A stretch of DNA of 64,000 nt from Malus domestica (GCF_042453785.1 NC_091675.1:3918501-3982500); one strand, 5' to 3'. Positions 1-10,953 are shown, counted from the first letter of the stretch. Program-made: numbers and translations. The notes: a model not told the origin generated them from the sequence alone.

Positions 1-803
1 ATCGTGGCAACCGAATATCCTCTCTATTTTGAAGAAGCAGTGAAAGAAGAGAAATGGAAGCAAGCTAGCCTCGAACACGATCCGAATCTCCAGCACATGC
101 CGTTTTTCGCTGTGAATTCGAAACTGTTCACCTCCCTCACCTCTTATTACTACGACAGGAAGATGAGTTTCGATGCTTTTACCAGGTTCTTGGTTAGTTA
201 CCAGCACTGGACTTTTTACCCTGTCATGTGTCTTGCTAGGATTAACCTTTTTGCTCAGTCATTTTTACTTTTATCTTCCAAAAGATTGAGGGTAAATAAT
301 AGAATTCAAGAAATTTTGGGCTTTTGGTATTTTGGATTTGGTATCCTCTGCTGGTTTCTTACCTGCCCAATAGGAGGGAGAGAGTAATGTTCGTTGTGGC
401 AAGCTTTTCTGTCACTGGAGTCCAACATGTTCAGTTCTGCTTGAACCATTTCTCTTCAAGTGTTTATGTCGGTACGCCAACGGGGAACGATTGGTGCGAA
501 ACCCAGACGAATGGTTCGCTCAATATAGTCTGCCCGTCATGGATGGACTGGTTCCACGGCGGATTGCAGTTTCAGATCGAGCACCATTTGTTTCCGCGGT
601 TGCCCCGACGCAACCTTAGGAAAATTGCCCCCCTTGTCAAGGCATTCTGAGAGAAGCACAACCTGCCTTACACAAGTGTGTCATTCTACAAGGCCAATGA
701 ACTCACCGTCGGGACACTGCGCACGGCAGCGTTGCAGGCTCGCGATCTAGCTAGCCCGGTTCCGAAGAACCTAGTTTGGGAAGCCGTGCACTCTGTTGGC
801 TGA
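1..803 (+). pseudogene. Sphingolipid delta-8 desaturase (cytochrome b5 fusion type), 3' part, disrupted
   Basis: The reading frame is the C-terminal half of a plant sphingolipid long-chain-base delta-8 desaturase, an ER membrane enzyme that desaturates the ceramide base. Seen here: the block SLTSYYYDRKMSFDAFTRFL, then SYQHWTFYPVMCLARINLFA, and the third histidine box QIEHH at about 571-587, whose Gln in place of the first His is typical of front-end desaturases. The frame jumps from frame 1 to frame 3 near 315-325, after the residues RIQEILG. A TGA interrupts it at 648-650 within VKAF/EKHNLPYTSVSF. Homology then continues to a natural-looking end at 801-803 (NPVPKNLVWEAV-like C-terminus). The cytochrome b5 domain and first His boxes lie outside the window. 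Two separate lesions make a pseudogene more likely than one sequencing error. These genes are usually intronless, so an intron does not explain the shift. Confidence 0.85.
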
Positions 804-1496
804 GATGAGATGAAGATCTGTGAATGTGATGCTTTTTTCGGAGGTTTTTGATGGTGTGGTTATTTGTGCCCAAGGACAATAATGTTGTTGTTAGAGGGGT
901 ATGGTAACTTAATTTTGATTGATATCTATGGGGGTGTTGTGCCTAAGGACAACAGTAATGTGATGCTTTTGTTTGTGTGTGTGTGTGTGTCATAAATTGC
1001 CTTGATTTCAGTTGGAACAAAATAATCATCATTTTAGGTTTGCTTCCAAAATTCTTGTTTATATATTGATTCGAAAATGTTATTTTACACCCTTTTTAAA
1101 CGCATAAGATATTTATGTTGTCAAACTATAAATCTGAATCATGATTTAGCGTTCTCATTTCACCATTGACTGCATCTTTAGCACCAGTCATGTATCTTCG
1201 ATAGAATCAAGTTCAAACAATCAGGAAGGAAAAATAATCACTTGATTTAATTAATCTGACAACATAAGTATGGCAAAAGAACTTTTTCAAACCTACCCGA
1301 AATACAAAATAAACAAACGCACTAACAAAAAAGGGCTTTATTCATCCATGTAAAATTCAAGAAATGAACTTCCATTTTCCAAATTCATATGTTTTTTGGG
1401 GTCTAATTTCATAATTCAAAAAATGCCACAACCACGCTCCACGTAGACTATAACTAACTCCCACGTCTCTGGATTTTCTCCCAACACCGACAAACC

Positions 1497-1536
<40 letters not shown>

Positions 1537-1608
1537 GAAATTTCTCTTCCCTCCCTCAAAATTCTCCGATCACTTCTCAAACCGATAAAAGAGCCTAAAA
1601 AAATCCCG
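804..1608. other. Intergenic: desaturase 3' flank and LBD promoter/5'UTR
   Basis: No convincing ORF. It holds a short GT run near 973-990 and AT-rich sequence. A long CT run at 1500-1533 lies 75-109 bp upstream of the LBD ATG, probably within its 5'UTR or core promoter. Confidence 0.6.
1500..1533 (+). repeat. (CT)n microsatellite upstream of LBD gene
   Basis: About 17 CT units. Pyrimidine-rich tracts of this kind are common in plant 5'UTRs and core promoters. A regulatory role here is only inferred from position. Confidence 0.9.
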
Positions 1609-2647
1609 ATGAAGAAGTCCCCAAGTTGCGCCGCTTGTAAACACCAGCGCAAAAAATGCCCAGAGGACTGCCCCTTGGCCCCCTACTTCCCCTCCAACCG
1701 CCCCACAAACTTCCACAACGCACTCAAACTGTTCGGCGTCAGTAGACTCACCAAACTCGTCACCGACCTCCCTCCCCACCTCCGAACCCCCGCCATGTCC
1801 ACCATCTTCGTCGAAGCCGACCACCGCGCAAAAGACCCTGTTGGCGGCTGCCACGCCGTCGTCCGCTCGCTGCTCTGGTCCATCAACAAGCACCAGGCCG
1901 AACTCGACCGCGTGCGCTACCAACTCGAATTGTGCCGCGGCGGCGGCAATGTTATGCCGATGGTTATGCCGATGGCGCAGAGTCTGAGGGACTTTAAGTT
2001 CAATGTGGGTGCGGGAAATGTGTACGATCAAACGCAGTTTCATCAGGTGCAGAAGAACGTTTTTCAAGAACAAGAAGAACAAGGCAATGTTGGTGGAGGA
2101 GTTGTTCCGCAGCCTCACGAAGAACAGAGCAATGTGTTTGATATAAGGTCTGACTGAAACTTTTCGATAAAATTTCGCAACTTTCGAGTTCTTGCCATTC
2201 AAATTGGTTTGTTAAGTAGGAATATAATAAAATTTGGTAATTCGTTCAAGAACACAGCAATGTTGTCGAATAACTTTGTTTCATCAAGAACTGAGCAATG
2301 TGTTTGATTTAAGCCCTGACCGAAACTTTTCGATAAAATTTCAAAACTTCTAAGTTTTAAACCAGAGACATTGATTTTTTAAGTAGGATAAAAAAATTCC
2401 CACTTGAACAAAGATTGGTAATTTGTTCAAAGAACACAGCAACGTTGTTGAAGAACTCGTTTTTGTCAAGAACAGAGCAATGTGTTTGATATCAAGAACC
2501 GGAAAATTCCCACTTGAAGTAAAAATTGCCAACTTAACCGCCATTGATGAATTTTGAAGTTTTTATTTTGTTTTGCTCGTCGTTTGTTTGAATTTTTTCA
2601 GGGATGAAGATTTGGTAGAACAAGATTACAACCCAATTCAGTATTAA
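1609..2647 (+). CDS. LOB-domain (LBD) transcription factor, two exons
   Basis: Nuclear DNA-binding protein of the plant LBD/AS2 family. The LOB domain starts with the zinc-binding block CX2CX6CX3C (CAACKHQRKKCPEDC), followed by CPLAPYFPSNRP and a GAS-like block (FHNALKLFGVSRLTKLV). The EADHRAKDPVGGC segment matches the family's conserved DPVxGC core. A coiled-coil-like stretch (SLLWSINKHQAELDRVRYQL) ends the domain. Read straight through, the frame stops at 2155-2157. However, 2148 begins a GT (AG|GTCTGA) and 2600-2601 is an AG after a T-rich tract. Joining exon 1609-2147 to exon 2602-2647 keeps the frame and adds the tail DEDLVEQDYNPIQY before TAA, giving 194 residues. The exon sum of 585 nt is divisible by three. 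The join is inferred; unspliced RNA would give a 182-residue form. The LBD subclass is uncertain (resembles the LBD22/27 type). Confidence 0.85.
2122..2495 (+). repeat. Degenerate tandem copies of the LBD exon-1 end inside the LBD intron
   Basis: The last 27 bases of exon 1 (GAACAGAGCAATGTGTTTGA and following, from 2122) recur in the intron at about 2288 and 2469. They are followed by related AAACTTTTCGATAAAATTTC and AATTCCCACTTG blocks. Only the first copy is followed by GT. The others read AAG|CCC and AAG|AAC and so cannot act as donors. Confidence 0.8.
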
Positions 2648-2789
2648 GGAGTTAGAAATTGTAAAGGAGGAATGAGATTATCCTGCATTGTTATTTTTGC
2701 TACAATTCAGTTTAGATTTGTGTTTAACTTTTTTTGGTACATCAGAGAGAAGAAGAAAAAATTAAAAACGAAGGAGAACCGTCAAGTAC

Positions 2790-2996
2790 GGGCTCTGATA
2801 CCATGAAAGAATTGACGAAGACTGCCATTGTCCTCTGTGAATCGAAACAAATGAGCTCGTTCGATACATACTTTGGCTAGACTCAGCTCTATGTATACAA
2901 GCTAAACAAATTTAATTAAACTTAATACAACTGATTAGTCTAACTAATCGGAACAGTATTTGACAAACTCTATTGACCTTGAGGTGCTGCTGGCAT
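2790..2996 (-). mobile_element. Copia-type LTR remnant with primer-binding-site complement
   Basis: GCTCTGATACCA at 2790-2801 is the complement of the initiator-tRNA-Met primer binding site TGGTATCAGAGC. It is followed at once by TG and LTR-like sequence (TGAAAGAATTGACG...). This is the layout of a minus-strand element whose 5' LTR lies to the right. No partner LTR or coding domain is seen. The right boundary is approximate. Confidence 0.45.
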
Positions 2997-3647
2997 GGCT
3001 AGGGCCTAGAGGAGCAATCTGATGCGGAGGCAAGTATACTATCAACAAGTACATCGTGGTTAGCCTCTTTCCGGTGAGCATGATCGAGTAAGGGGATCGG
3101 TGAGGATGGGTGGAGTAAGGGGCTCGGCTCGTGAGGTCTTGGTTAAGACCATTTTATCTCCTTCTGGTAAATCATGGATTCGATAAATTTCCCCAAGCAT
3201 TACTTACTCTCATTCTTCTTCGAAGAACTCTAGTGACAATATGTTCATCACCATAGAAGAAGGAAAGGAAGCCACTAAGTGATGGGCAAGACCTTGCATC
3301 ATATGCCTTTTTATAGTGTTCTCCGATCGTCGAATTTGGTTTATGTTTAGAAATGTAATTAAAACGGATCCACGGAGAAGATATTGTCTCTTGCGTTTTG
3401 CATCTGCAAAGATTTGAAATTTATTTTCATATCTGATTGTCATAATATCGATCATCTTGTAACTAGTTGACTTTGTGATACAACTAATTAAAGTTCAGCA
3501 GGTCTTGAGTTCGACTCGCTTGTTAGAAATTTAAACCAATCACAAGTCTTTTTATTCAAATGATTCAATGCAATGCTTATGAGAGTACAAAACATTTAAC
3601 ACAATATGCATTAAATTAAGCACAATGAAGCTTTTGGAATGAAATCA
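2997..3647. other. Intergenic spacer
   Basis: No supported gene. A short tract near 3495-3530 (CTTGAGTTCGACTCGCTTG) resembles the B box of tRNA-derived SINEs, but no complete SINE could be outlined. Confidence 0.5.
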
Positions 3648-5621
3648 TTAAGTGCTTGCAGAACGTGAATGTGAAGGTGAAGAAGAATCAGAAGTGAGCT
3701 CATCTAAAATAAACTTAGCACCATCTTCTCTATCACCCTTGTTCCAAATATTTTCGATCATCCGATGCACAACGCCGATCGTCGGGCGATCTTTAGGCAA
3801 CGGAGTAACACAGAGCAACCCCACCTCCAAAAGAGCCCACATTTCGCCCTCCATCGCTCTATCCCCCAACAGCTCAAAATCCAACACTTCCCAAGTATTG
3901 CACTCTTTCTGCATCGCGGTCTTAACCCACTCCACCAAATTCGTCTCTCCTTCTTCCGCCGCCATCCTCCCCGTCAAAATCTCCAACAGAACCACCCCAA
4001 AGCTATAAACATCGCATTTCTGCGTGAACTTTCTCGGAGTTTTATTATTGGACACCATCAATTCAGGAGCTCTGTATGCACTTGTTGATGATGAAAACGG
4101 AGCAGGGAGGAGCTGCTGGAGGCCGACGTCGGCCAGGCAGGCGTTTCCGGTTCGATCCACCAATATGTTCGACGAAGTGAGGTTTCCGTGAAAGAGCTTG
4201 GATTTGCTGCAGCCGTGGAGGAAGGCCAGTCCCTCTGCAGACCCCGCAGCAAGCTTCAATCTTGCGGCCCAAGCAAGCGGCGTTCTTCCGGGTCCTCGGT
4301 TTCCATGCAGCGCGGAATGCAAGCTTCCCTCTTGGAATAAATCGTAGACCAAAAGCAGCTCATGGTTGGAATTGTGGTAGGCTCTGAGGGCGGCGATGTT
4401 GGGGTGCCTCAGCCCGCCAATCTGCCCCAAAAACCCATCGATTTCCTTCCCACCATTTCTCCTCTCCCTCACCCTCTTCACCACCACCTTGTGTCCGCCG
4501 TCCGTCACGACTTTGAAAGTGGTCCCCACGCTCCCCTTACCCAGCATCTCCGCCGATGCCTTCAGCAGATCCCCAACCTTGTCGGAGCCCCGGTACCCTT
4601 CAAATACAACCATGTCTTCGCTTTCTCTGGGCCCACCTACAGGCCCGTTCACATTAGACTGGGCCCACTGGGCCAATTGGACTCCAGTTGTACTTTTCTT
4701 CTTCGTTAACTCTCCGGGTCCGTATTGCTTGCTCACGAAACCGTGTTCGTTGGCTGTCTCGCTGTGGGTCCCGCGACTTTTGATGCGCCGATACCACGTG
4801 GCGGCCACTAGTATCACTAACAGCGTAGCAGCTGCGCCGACAATACTGATCGCGAGCAGCGCGGCGTTACTCAAAACGCTGTCGTGTCGGTTCCGGGATT
4901 GTATGGAAAAGTTAGCGGCCGTTGGATCGGAGCATTTGTACGGCAATGGGTTGCCGCAGAGATGCTCGTTTCCGGCGAACGACGTGGCGCCGAATTTGGA
5001 CAGCCACGTTGGAATTTTGCCCGAGATGTTGTTGTGCGAAACATTGAAGTCCGAAATCGATGCAGAAATCGAGTCGGCGGAGGCGAGTTTGCCGGTGAAC
5101 GAGTTGGACTCCAGGCGGAGAGTTAGCAAGTGAGGCAGCTGAGCCAACTCGGTCAGTGGGATTTCGCCGGATAATTGGTTGTGCGATAAGTCGAGCCGCC
5201 TGAGGTGGCGGAGGCGGGAGATTCCGGCTGGAAGGGCTCCGTCGAAGCGGTTGTGGGAGAGGTACAGGTGGTTGAGGTTGTGCCACGCGGAGAGGTTGAG
5301 GGAGGAGGAGAGGCGGTTGCGGTTGAGGTTGAGGAGCTTGAGGTGGGCGAGTTGGGTGAGTTGCTGAGCCGAACCGGTCAGGTTGAGGTTCTCCAGAACG
5401 ATTCGGGTAACTTGGCGTTTCGCCGGATCGCAAGTGACGCCAAACCAAGAGCCGGAGCAGGGGTCGGAGGAGGCGACCCAGGAGGAGAGCGAATTGAAGG
5501 TGTCGGCGGAGGATTTGAATGCCAGCAGGGCGGTGGTTTCTGGGTTAGAGAGAGAAAGAGAGAAAAAGAGTGAGAAAAGGAAGGGTGAGAGAAAATGAAA
5601 ATTCTTCTGCGTCTGCAACAT
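3648..5621 (-). CDS. LRR receptor-like protein kinase, subfamily III type, probable pseudokinase
   Basis: 657-residue single-pass membrane receptor in one uninterrupted frame. Residues 1-25 form a signal peptide. An N-terminal LRR cap (ALLAFKSSAD...DPCSGSWFGVTC) is followed by five or so LRRs to about residue 205 and a CGNPLPYKC cysteine pair. The TM helix is at about 251-275 and the kinase-like domain at about 355-640. The lysine of the VVVK motif (K382) and the APE-like motif are present. The catalytic loop reads HGNLTSSN (478-485), so the HRD Arg and catalytic Asp are replaced, and DFG is DVG (498-500). The glycine loop is GKGSVGTTF. Known of the family: such members usually signal as scaffolds or co-receptors without strong phosphotransfer. 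The start chosen is the ATG that gives a clean signal peptide. Its ligand is unknown. Confidence 0.9.
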   Translation of the reverse strand: MLQTQKNFHFLSPFLFSLFFSLSLSNPETTALLAFKSSADTFNSLSSWVASSDPCSGSWFGVTCDPAKRQVTRIVLENLNLTGSAQQLTQLAHLKLLNLNRNRLSSSLNLSAWHNLNHLYLSHNRFDGALPAGISRLRHLRRLDLSHNQLSGEIPLTELAQLPHLLTLRLESNSFTGKLASADSISASISDFNVSHNNISGKIPTWLSKFGATSFAGNEHLCGNPLPYKCSDPTAANFSIQSRNRHDSVLSNAALLAISIVGAAATLLVILVAATWYRRIKSRGTHSETANEHGFVSKQYGPGELTKKKSTTGVQLAQWAQSNVNGPVGGPRESEDMVVFEGYRGSDKVGDLLKASAEMLGKGSVGTTFKVVTDGGHKVVVKRVRERRNGGKEIDGFLGQIGGLRHPNIAALRAYHNSNHELLLVYDLFQEGSLHSALHGNRGPGRTPLAWAARLKLAAGSAEGLAFLHGCSKSKLFHGNLTSSNILVDRTGNACLADVGLQQLLPAPFSSSTSAYRAPELMVSNNKTPRKFTQKCDVYSFGVVLLEILTGRMAAEEGETNLVEWVKTAMQKECNTWEVLDFELLGDRAMEGEMWALLEVGLLCVTPLPKDRPTIGVVHRMIENIWNKGDREDGAKFILDELTSDSSSPSHSRSAST

Positions 5622-6581
5622 TTTCCGTTTATTTTCCCTCAGATTCTGGAGAAAGTTGCGGAAGAAGAAATAAAAGAAAGGGAGAAACAGAAGAGGGGCA
5701 TGTACAGTATTGGCAATTACCGCCAGTAACTAGCCGTTGAGACGGGATTAAAAAGACGTTGGGTAAACGATAAGTAGTTGACTCCCCTTGCCTTGTCGAT
5801 TTGGCTTCCCTCAAAAGACTCTTCCAAAGTTCACCCAAAAAAGACTGTTCCAATACGAGCGTATTTATCTCAAGGCTCCCAAGGCTCCCAAGCAGTGGTA
5901 ATATTCATTATCATATTTATCATCGTTGAATAAGTTTAAATTTTAACATTTGTATCTATTACATATATCTTAAAATATTATAGTTGGTTTATGGCACTCA
6001 CAATCATACTCATGTTCTAACAGACTAACTATCAAACGAAGCGTTGTGTGAAATTGATGCACATGATAGTCCTATATTCTAATGCGAAACATCCAGATAA
6101 CGTAATCAACACTGCTACACAAGTTTTTTCCTAACGTGTAAGTGGGGTAAAATATGTACAATAAATAGGGGTTAATTTGTGGGTGGTGTTTTTTGGTTTT
6201 GTTTTTGCAGTAACACGTTTATGGAGGTGGACTAGGACTATGAGCTGCAAGGGAGGCTGGTGGCCACTGCCAGTAAGTATTGAAGCGGACAACTTAATAT
6301 GTTTCCATTTTCGTTATACTATAATTGTGTCTACTTATTACAACCATGAGTATGGGGGGATGTCTTTTGCATTACGAGTATTGTTGATTAAGGAATTACT
6401 TATGAGTATTATTCACTGATATGATTTCTACCTATAGATTGCGTGATTCCAAATCTTAAACACTTACTGTAGAATTGTTCGTTTACTCTTAACATATTTG
6501 TCGTATGATCTCGTAGATAGACTAATACGAGCCATATTTGGCATGTAAGTATCTTATCCACTTTAAAGGAAACAACCCTAA

Positions 6582-6943
6582 CAGTATGTTTGGACGAGGG
6601 AAATAAATTTGGAATTTGGATAAAAATCAAAATATATAAATTGATATGCACCAATTCCCTTGTTTGGATTTATAACATAGAAATTTAGAATTTCCGCGTG
6701 GAAAAAAAACTTGGAATTTGGGGCCTCCAATTTACAAGTTTAAATTTCATGTAAATAGGTGTCATTTCCCAATTTCTATGATTGAGAGTTTAAAATTAAC
6801 AAATTTTGTTTTCAATTCCATTGTTCTTTTAAGTTAACCAAACGAAAAAATTCACAAATTCTAGAAAATAAAATCCCATCATTTCAATTTCCGTCATTTT
6901 AAAATTCCTTAGTAATCTTAAATTTATTCATCCAAACATAGTG
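6582..6943. mobile_element. Tourist/PIF-like MITE with TAA target duplication
   Basis: Terminal inverted repeats CAGTATGTTTGGA at the left and, reverse-complemented, CACTATGTTTGGA at the right, extending through AATAAATTT. The element is flanked on both sides by TAA (6579-6581 and 6944-6946). It is 362 bp, AT-rich and non-coding. The TIR type and 3-bp TAA duplication fit PIF/Harbinger-derived Tourist MITEs. Confidence 0.7.
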
Positions 6944-7076
6944 TAAGTCATTCTGATTCAATTGCTTTAAACGTAACATATATCGTTAATTAGACATAAA
7001 ATTAACCACCATGCTAATACATTCTCGAATACAAATAATCGCTCATGTCTTAGATAATGTATTTACAATATAATCA

Positions 7077-7300
7077 AGGATAAATTACATAAAACTATCT
7101 CAACTATATGTCGAACCACAATCTCATATATCTTATATTTTAAACATTGCAATGTCATACCTTACCTTATGAATTCGTTGCAATGTCAGACCTCTGTTAA
7201 AATTTATATCAATTTTGCTGTTAAGCGATGACATGGCATGTGCGGTGTCCGCTCCTTTGCCAACTGAAATAAAAAATTAATTCAATATGATCTAAATTTT
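7077..7300. repeat. Dispersed repeat, also present at 62193-62345
   Basis: The segment runs from AAATTACATAAAACTATCTC through CAATGTCATACC and CAATGTCAGACCTC to GATGACATG. It closely matches the segment at 62193-62345. A family name cannot be assigned from sequence alone. Confidence 0.6.
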
Positions 7301-7465
7301 CTGTTATCCCTTTTAATAAGATCTAAATCCAAATCGCGGGAGTATGGACCCACCAGTATCAAATGCCCATGGGATCCTGTCCGGCCCAATTTGGCGTCTT
7401 TGTATTGGCGTGGCCCAGCCCCAGTAGCCGACAGTCAAAGAATTGTCAGTTTTTAAATATATTTT

Positions 7466-7660
7466 GGGGAAAGGGATTCTTATCGGATCCCTTCCTCCTA
7501 ATCCATCAAGTTCGGAGATTCGAGTTGTTGAAATTTGATCAAACGGCTAAAGTTATTATAACTTTTAAAATAGACCTCTGTTTGTAGTCGTTGGATCAAA
7601 TTTCAACGGTTCGGATTCACTTGATGGATTAGAGGAAGGCATCTTTCCATTTTTTGGAAG
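7466..7660. mobile_element. Fold-back MITE-like element
   Basis: The left arm (CCTTCCTCCTAATCCATCAA ... GTTGAAATTTGATCAAACG) is nearly complementary to the right arm (CGTTGGATCAAATTTCAACG ... TTGATGGATTAGAGGAAGG). About 60 bp of inverted repeat surround a short AT-rich loop. The ends and target duplication are not sharp. Confidence 0.6.
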
Positions 7661-8802
7661 GGGAATATTTAATGGGTTGGCACTTTTAAGGCATCCTAAT
7701 TATAAGGCAATCTCAGGAAATTTAATAGGGTTAGCACTCGCCCGGCCGCTACGGTTTGATCTTTTTCAGTAGACCCCACCATGATTGTAGTAATCACGTT
7801 TATACTTGCAGATCAAGTCTGTCTACTTACCAAAATGTAATCATATTATTATTCTTATTATTACCCACGAAATGAAAAAGCGTAGATTCTTCTCCCTTGG
7901 TGATCATATCTTGCTTCATGTCATATTCGGAAGGATCAGTCATGTATTTAGAGAGACAAACTTTCTCACATATGCTATTATTATTTTCGTTATTAACTCA
8001 AAGTCGAGCGAACAATGGAACTCTAGTACGCAACCTCGAATTGAAGCTTACCGTCTTTCCGCTCGTGTTCGTATTAGGTTTTTTTCTTACAAGACGATTT
8101 ATTAGGTGTTTCTAAGCCTCGTGTCATCCGTAACCCAGATGTTTTGTTAAGGTGCCAAACGTAAAACGACGAAAAGCAGTGTGTTTAGTAAAAAGAAAAG
8201 GGAGACTAAGCCTAAAGAGTAAAAAAGCTTCTGACTGAAATTCCAACTGCCCCTGCAAACCCAGACCAACAAAGACACACCACAAACCATGTGCACCCGA
8301 ATTTAATCCCATCTATTGTCTTTCGCCATCATGCCTTGCACACTTACAAGTCCCCCCAACAGGGCAATTACTTTATCATTTTATTTTTTTAATGTCCATT
8401 TCTTTTTTCTTTTCTTTTTTTGTTTCACTTATTTTACGTTTACATTGTGCTCTTTAATGTAACAAAAAGATAATTATCATTATGTGCTCTTGTAAGTGCA
8501 ATTTATTCGTTATGTATATGTCATTTGATCAATTGCATACATGAGAGTGAATTAATCTGACTTTACATGCATGTAAAACTCAAAAAACATGAACGATCAG
8601 AATCTACTCGCGCCCGAGGGTGCTGCGGTCGCTTACCACTCCCTTCCCTGTGTTTATTTATTTGAAGGTAGAAGAGAAGGTGTGCATTAGATTTGCAGCA
8701 CCAGAGCACGATGTGCCGTGTTAGTTTTTCTTCATTAAACAAAGACACATTTGCAGGTAAACAATAATATCTTTTTCACCAAAAGATGTAGCGCCCCTTA
8801 GA

Positions 8803-9023
8803 TTGGACAAGGATTGTCTGCCCTCCTAGTTGTGGTGCCCTTCCATGTCCTTCTATTTTGTGCGGTCACGGTTAAGCCACGTCAATATTTTATATTTTTA
8901 TTATTTTTTATCTTATTATCTCATTAAAAAATTAATATAAACTATTGACGTGGCTTAACCGTGATCGCATAAAATAAGAGGGCATGAAAGGGCACCACAA
9001 CTAGGAGGGCAGACAATCCAAGT
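8803..9023. mobile_element. Mutator-like MITE with 9-bp target duplication
   Basis: Arms of about 80-100 bp are inverted copies of each other: GGATTGTCTGCCCTCCTAGT and onward at the left, ACTAGGAGGGCAGACAATCC at the right. The 9-bp direct repeat CCCCTTAGA flanks the element at 8794-8802 and 9024-9032. Long TIRs with a 9-bp duplication are the hallmark of Mutator-like elements. Confidence 0.8.
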
Positions 9024-10158
9024 CCCCTTAGATTTGTAGCACCACAAAAGCCAGTGACACGGTGAGAGCGGCGTGAGCTTATTGAATGCCAAACCCTAAC
9101 AACTAGGGTTTTATTATATAATAACTCCGGACCTCGAAACTCAGTTTTCAAGTGAAGGACTCAATCAAAACAGTTCAATACGGAAGTTCATCGTAATTAG
9201 TAAAGATAGCCACTAAATTCACCACCCCACTTTTTTCCATCGGATCACTAGAAATTTCTCCGGGTTTTGTGTTTTTCTTTTTGAGCGGTGCTGATCACAT
9301 ACTTATTTTTTAGTTCACTGAATATGTGGAGGTATAAAGAAGTGTGTAGATACTGATAGTACCACCCTTACTTTTTTCTACCTAAATGCACACACAATTT
9401 AGTATTTTACCCAATAAAAAGCAATTTTCCAGGTATTTTGTTCTCAACATTGTTTGATAGGATACACAAATACAGGCGAAGTGATTTCCGCACTCTTTCT
9501 TATTTTGCACTCATTTCTTTATTTGTAGCATTAGGATTCCAGATCAAAGAACATGAGAGAGGTACGAAGACGAACGAAGGCACCTAAACAAAACGAAGAG
9601 TGCACAAAGGAGAATCATTATATATTTTCGGTTCTGTTTTTCTTGGATGTACTTAACCAATTACGCCTAATTAGGAGAAATTTCAGAGTGTAACCGAGAG
9701 AAATTGTACAGTGTAACCGAGCTGTATACCAATGTTTTGCTTTAATTAGGGCATTCTAGTGATGCTCTGTTCATTGGCCTTCTCTGAAAACTATGCAGGG
9801 CAGGTGACGTATTACACTCGGCCAAGTGCCACCACAATTGGAAGACAAATTACACAGACAAATTAATCAACAGTAATAATAACGTCGCAGAAAATAGAAA
9901 GTAATATGAGAATTAATTGCCATAAAAAAAAAACAAATTCATCACTTACAATCACCAAAGTACATATATATATATATAAAAAAAGAGATGGATTCAAATT
10001 TAAACCCCCAAATTTGCACTTAAATCCTACTTAATTTTTCTTGTGATCACCATTTTTTTGATCATTATCCTCCTTCTCAAAAGTTTATAAATCCCCGCTC
10101 GAAAAACCAATGATTAAAGTAAAAAAATACGCAATTAAAATAATGAAAGGAAATTTAA

Positions 10159-10953
10159 TTAAAAGGTCCATTTCCAGATCCTGATCCGAAGATCAACCTT
10201 GCACTTGGAGTTGGAAACGGCAGCCACCGACGGTGACTTACCTTTTGGTACAACCCCTTTGATTCCTTGACACGTAACCCTAATCCCCACCTTCTTGCTA
10301 CTCAGCTTCCCCATCGACACCTTCACTTTGGTGTCCATCTCCAGCTTCAGCGCCACCCCTCTCTGCTTCTTCAGATCCGATCTCAGCGACTTCACCGACT
10401 CGACGTCGAGATCCTGCGACGTCGACAGGACGGAGCGGAAGAAGGTGCTGTTCTTCGTGCCGCTGGTGAACGCCGGGATCGACCCGTTTGCGATTTGGAC
10501 GTCTCTGGTAGTGGAGAGGAACAGATTGAACGGCTGGTAGGAGAAGGTGAGGTGGTTGTTAGGGTTTTTGGAGGAGAGGGTGAGGTTGAAGAGCGTGGCG
10601 AGGTGCGAGGTGGAAAAGTCGGGGGTGGTGGTGAGGTTGAGCTTCGCAATGCGGACGGAGGTGAGGGTGAACTCGGGGCGGTGGGGGCGGTAGAGGATGT
10701 AGACCGCGGCGCCGGCTATTGCGGCGAGGAGTGCGAGGGCTATGAGGATAAGGAATGACCAGAAGCAGCAGCAACAGCATAAATTGCGGTTGCTCCGGCG
10801 GTGGCGGTGGTGTTGGTACTGGGGTTGCGGGCGGTAGGGTTGTCTGAGTTGGGGTTTGGTGCTTGGTGGGTTGGCTGCGGTACCCGTGGTTGTTGCGGCG
10901 GCGGCGCCGCCGTTGGTGGTGGGTTTGGAAGATGGGTAGACTCGGTCTGTCAT
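10159..10953 (-). CDS. NDR1/HIN1-like (NHL) LEA_2 membrane protein
   Basis: 264-residue, single-exon protein. The N-terminal ~55 residues are low complexity, rich in Pro/Thr/Ala and His/Arg. Then come a run of five cysteines (59-63) and a TM helix (about 64-88), followed by an extracytoplasmic LEA_2 domain with the family's NxTLSSKNPN motif (about 123-132). The C-terminus is RIWKWTF, as in NHL proteins. Known of the family: plasma-membrane proteins related to NDR1 and tobacco HIN1, often induced by pathogens or stress. The Cys cluster is a plausible palmitoylation site (inference). The start is the first ATG in frame. A 13-G run lies about 145-157 bp upstream. Antisense frames over this gene reflect its GC-rich codons. 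Confidence 0.9.
   Translation of the reverse strand: MTDRVYPSSKPTTNGGAAAATTTGTAANPPSTKPQLRQPYRPQPQYQHHRHRRSNRNLCCCCCFWSFLILIALALLAAIAGAAVYILYRPHRPEFTLTSVRIAKLNLTTTPDFSTSHLATLFNLTLSSKNPNNHLTFSYQPFNLFLSTTRDVQIANGSIPAFTSGTKNSTFFRSVLSTSQDLDVESVKSLRSDLKKQRGVALKLEMDTKVKVSMGKLSSKKVGIRVTCQGIKGVVPKGKSPSVAAVSNSKCKVDLRIRIWKWTF

Larger units (their letters stand above)
5622..10158. other. Intergenic, MITE-rich
   Basis: 4.5 kb between two minus-strand genes with no supported coding region. It contains a Tourist-like MITE (6582-6943), a repeat shared with the right edge (7077-7300), a fold-back element (7466-7660), a Mutator-like MITE (8803-9023) and an AT microsatellite near 9963-9978. Confidence 0.6.

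Noticed and set aside
1570-2202. 210-codon minus-strand frame over the LBD gene
   Set aside because: Antisense shadow of the GC-rich LBD exon, with low-complexity Ala/Gly/Val composition and no domain.
4396-5133. 245-codon plus-strand frame over the LRR kinase
   Set aside because: Antisense of a clearly conserved receptor kinase; no recognisable motif of its own.
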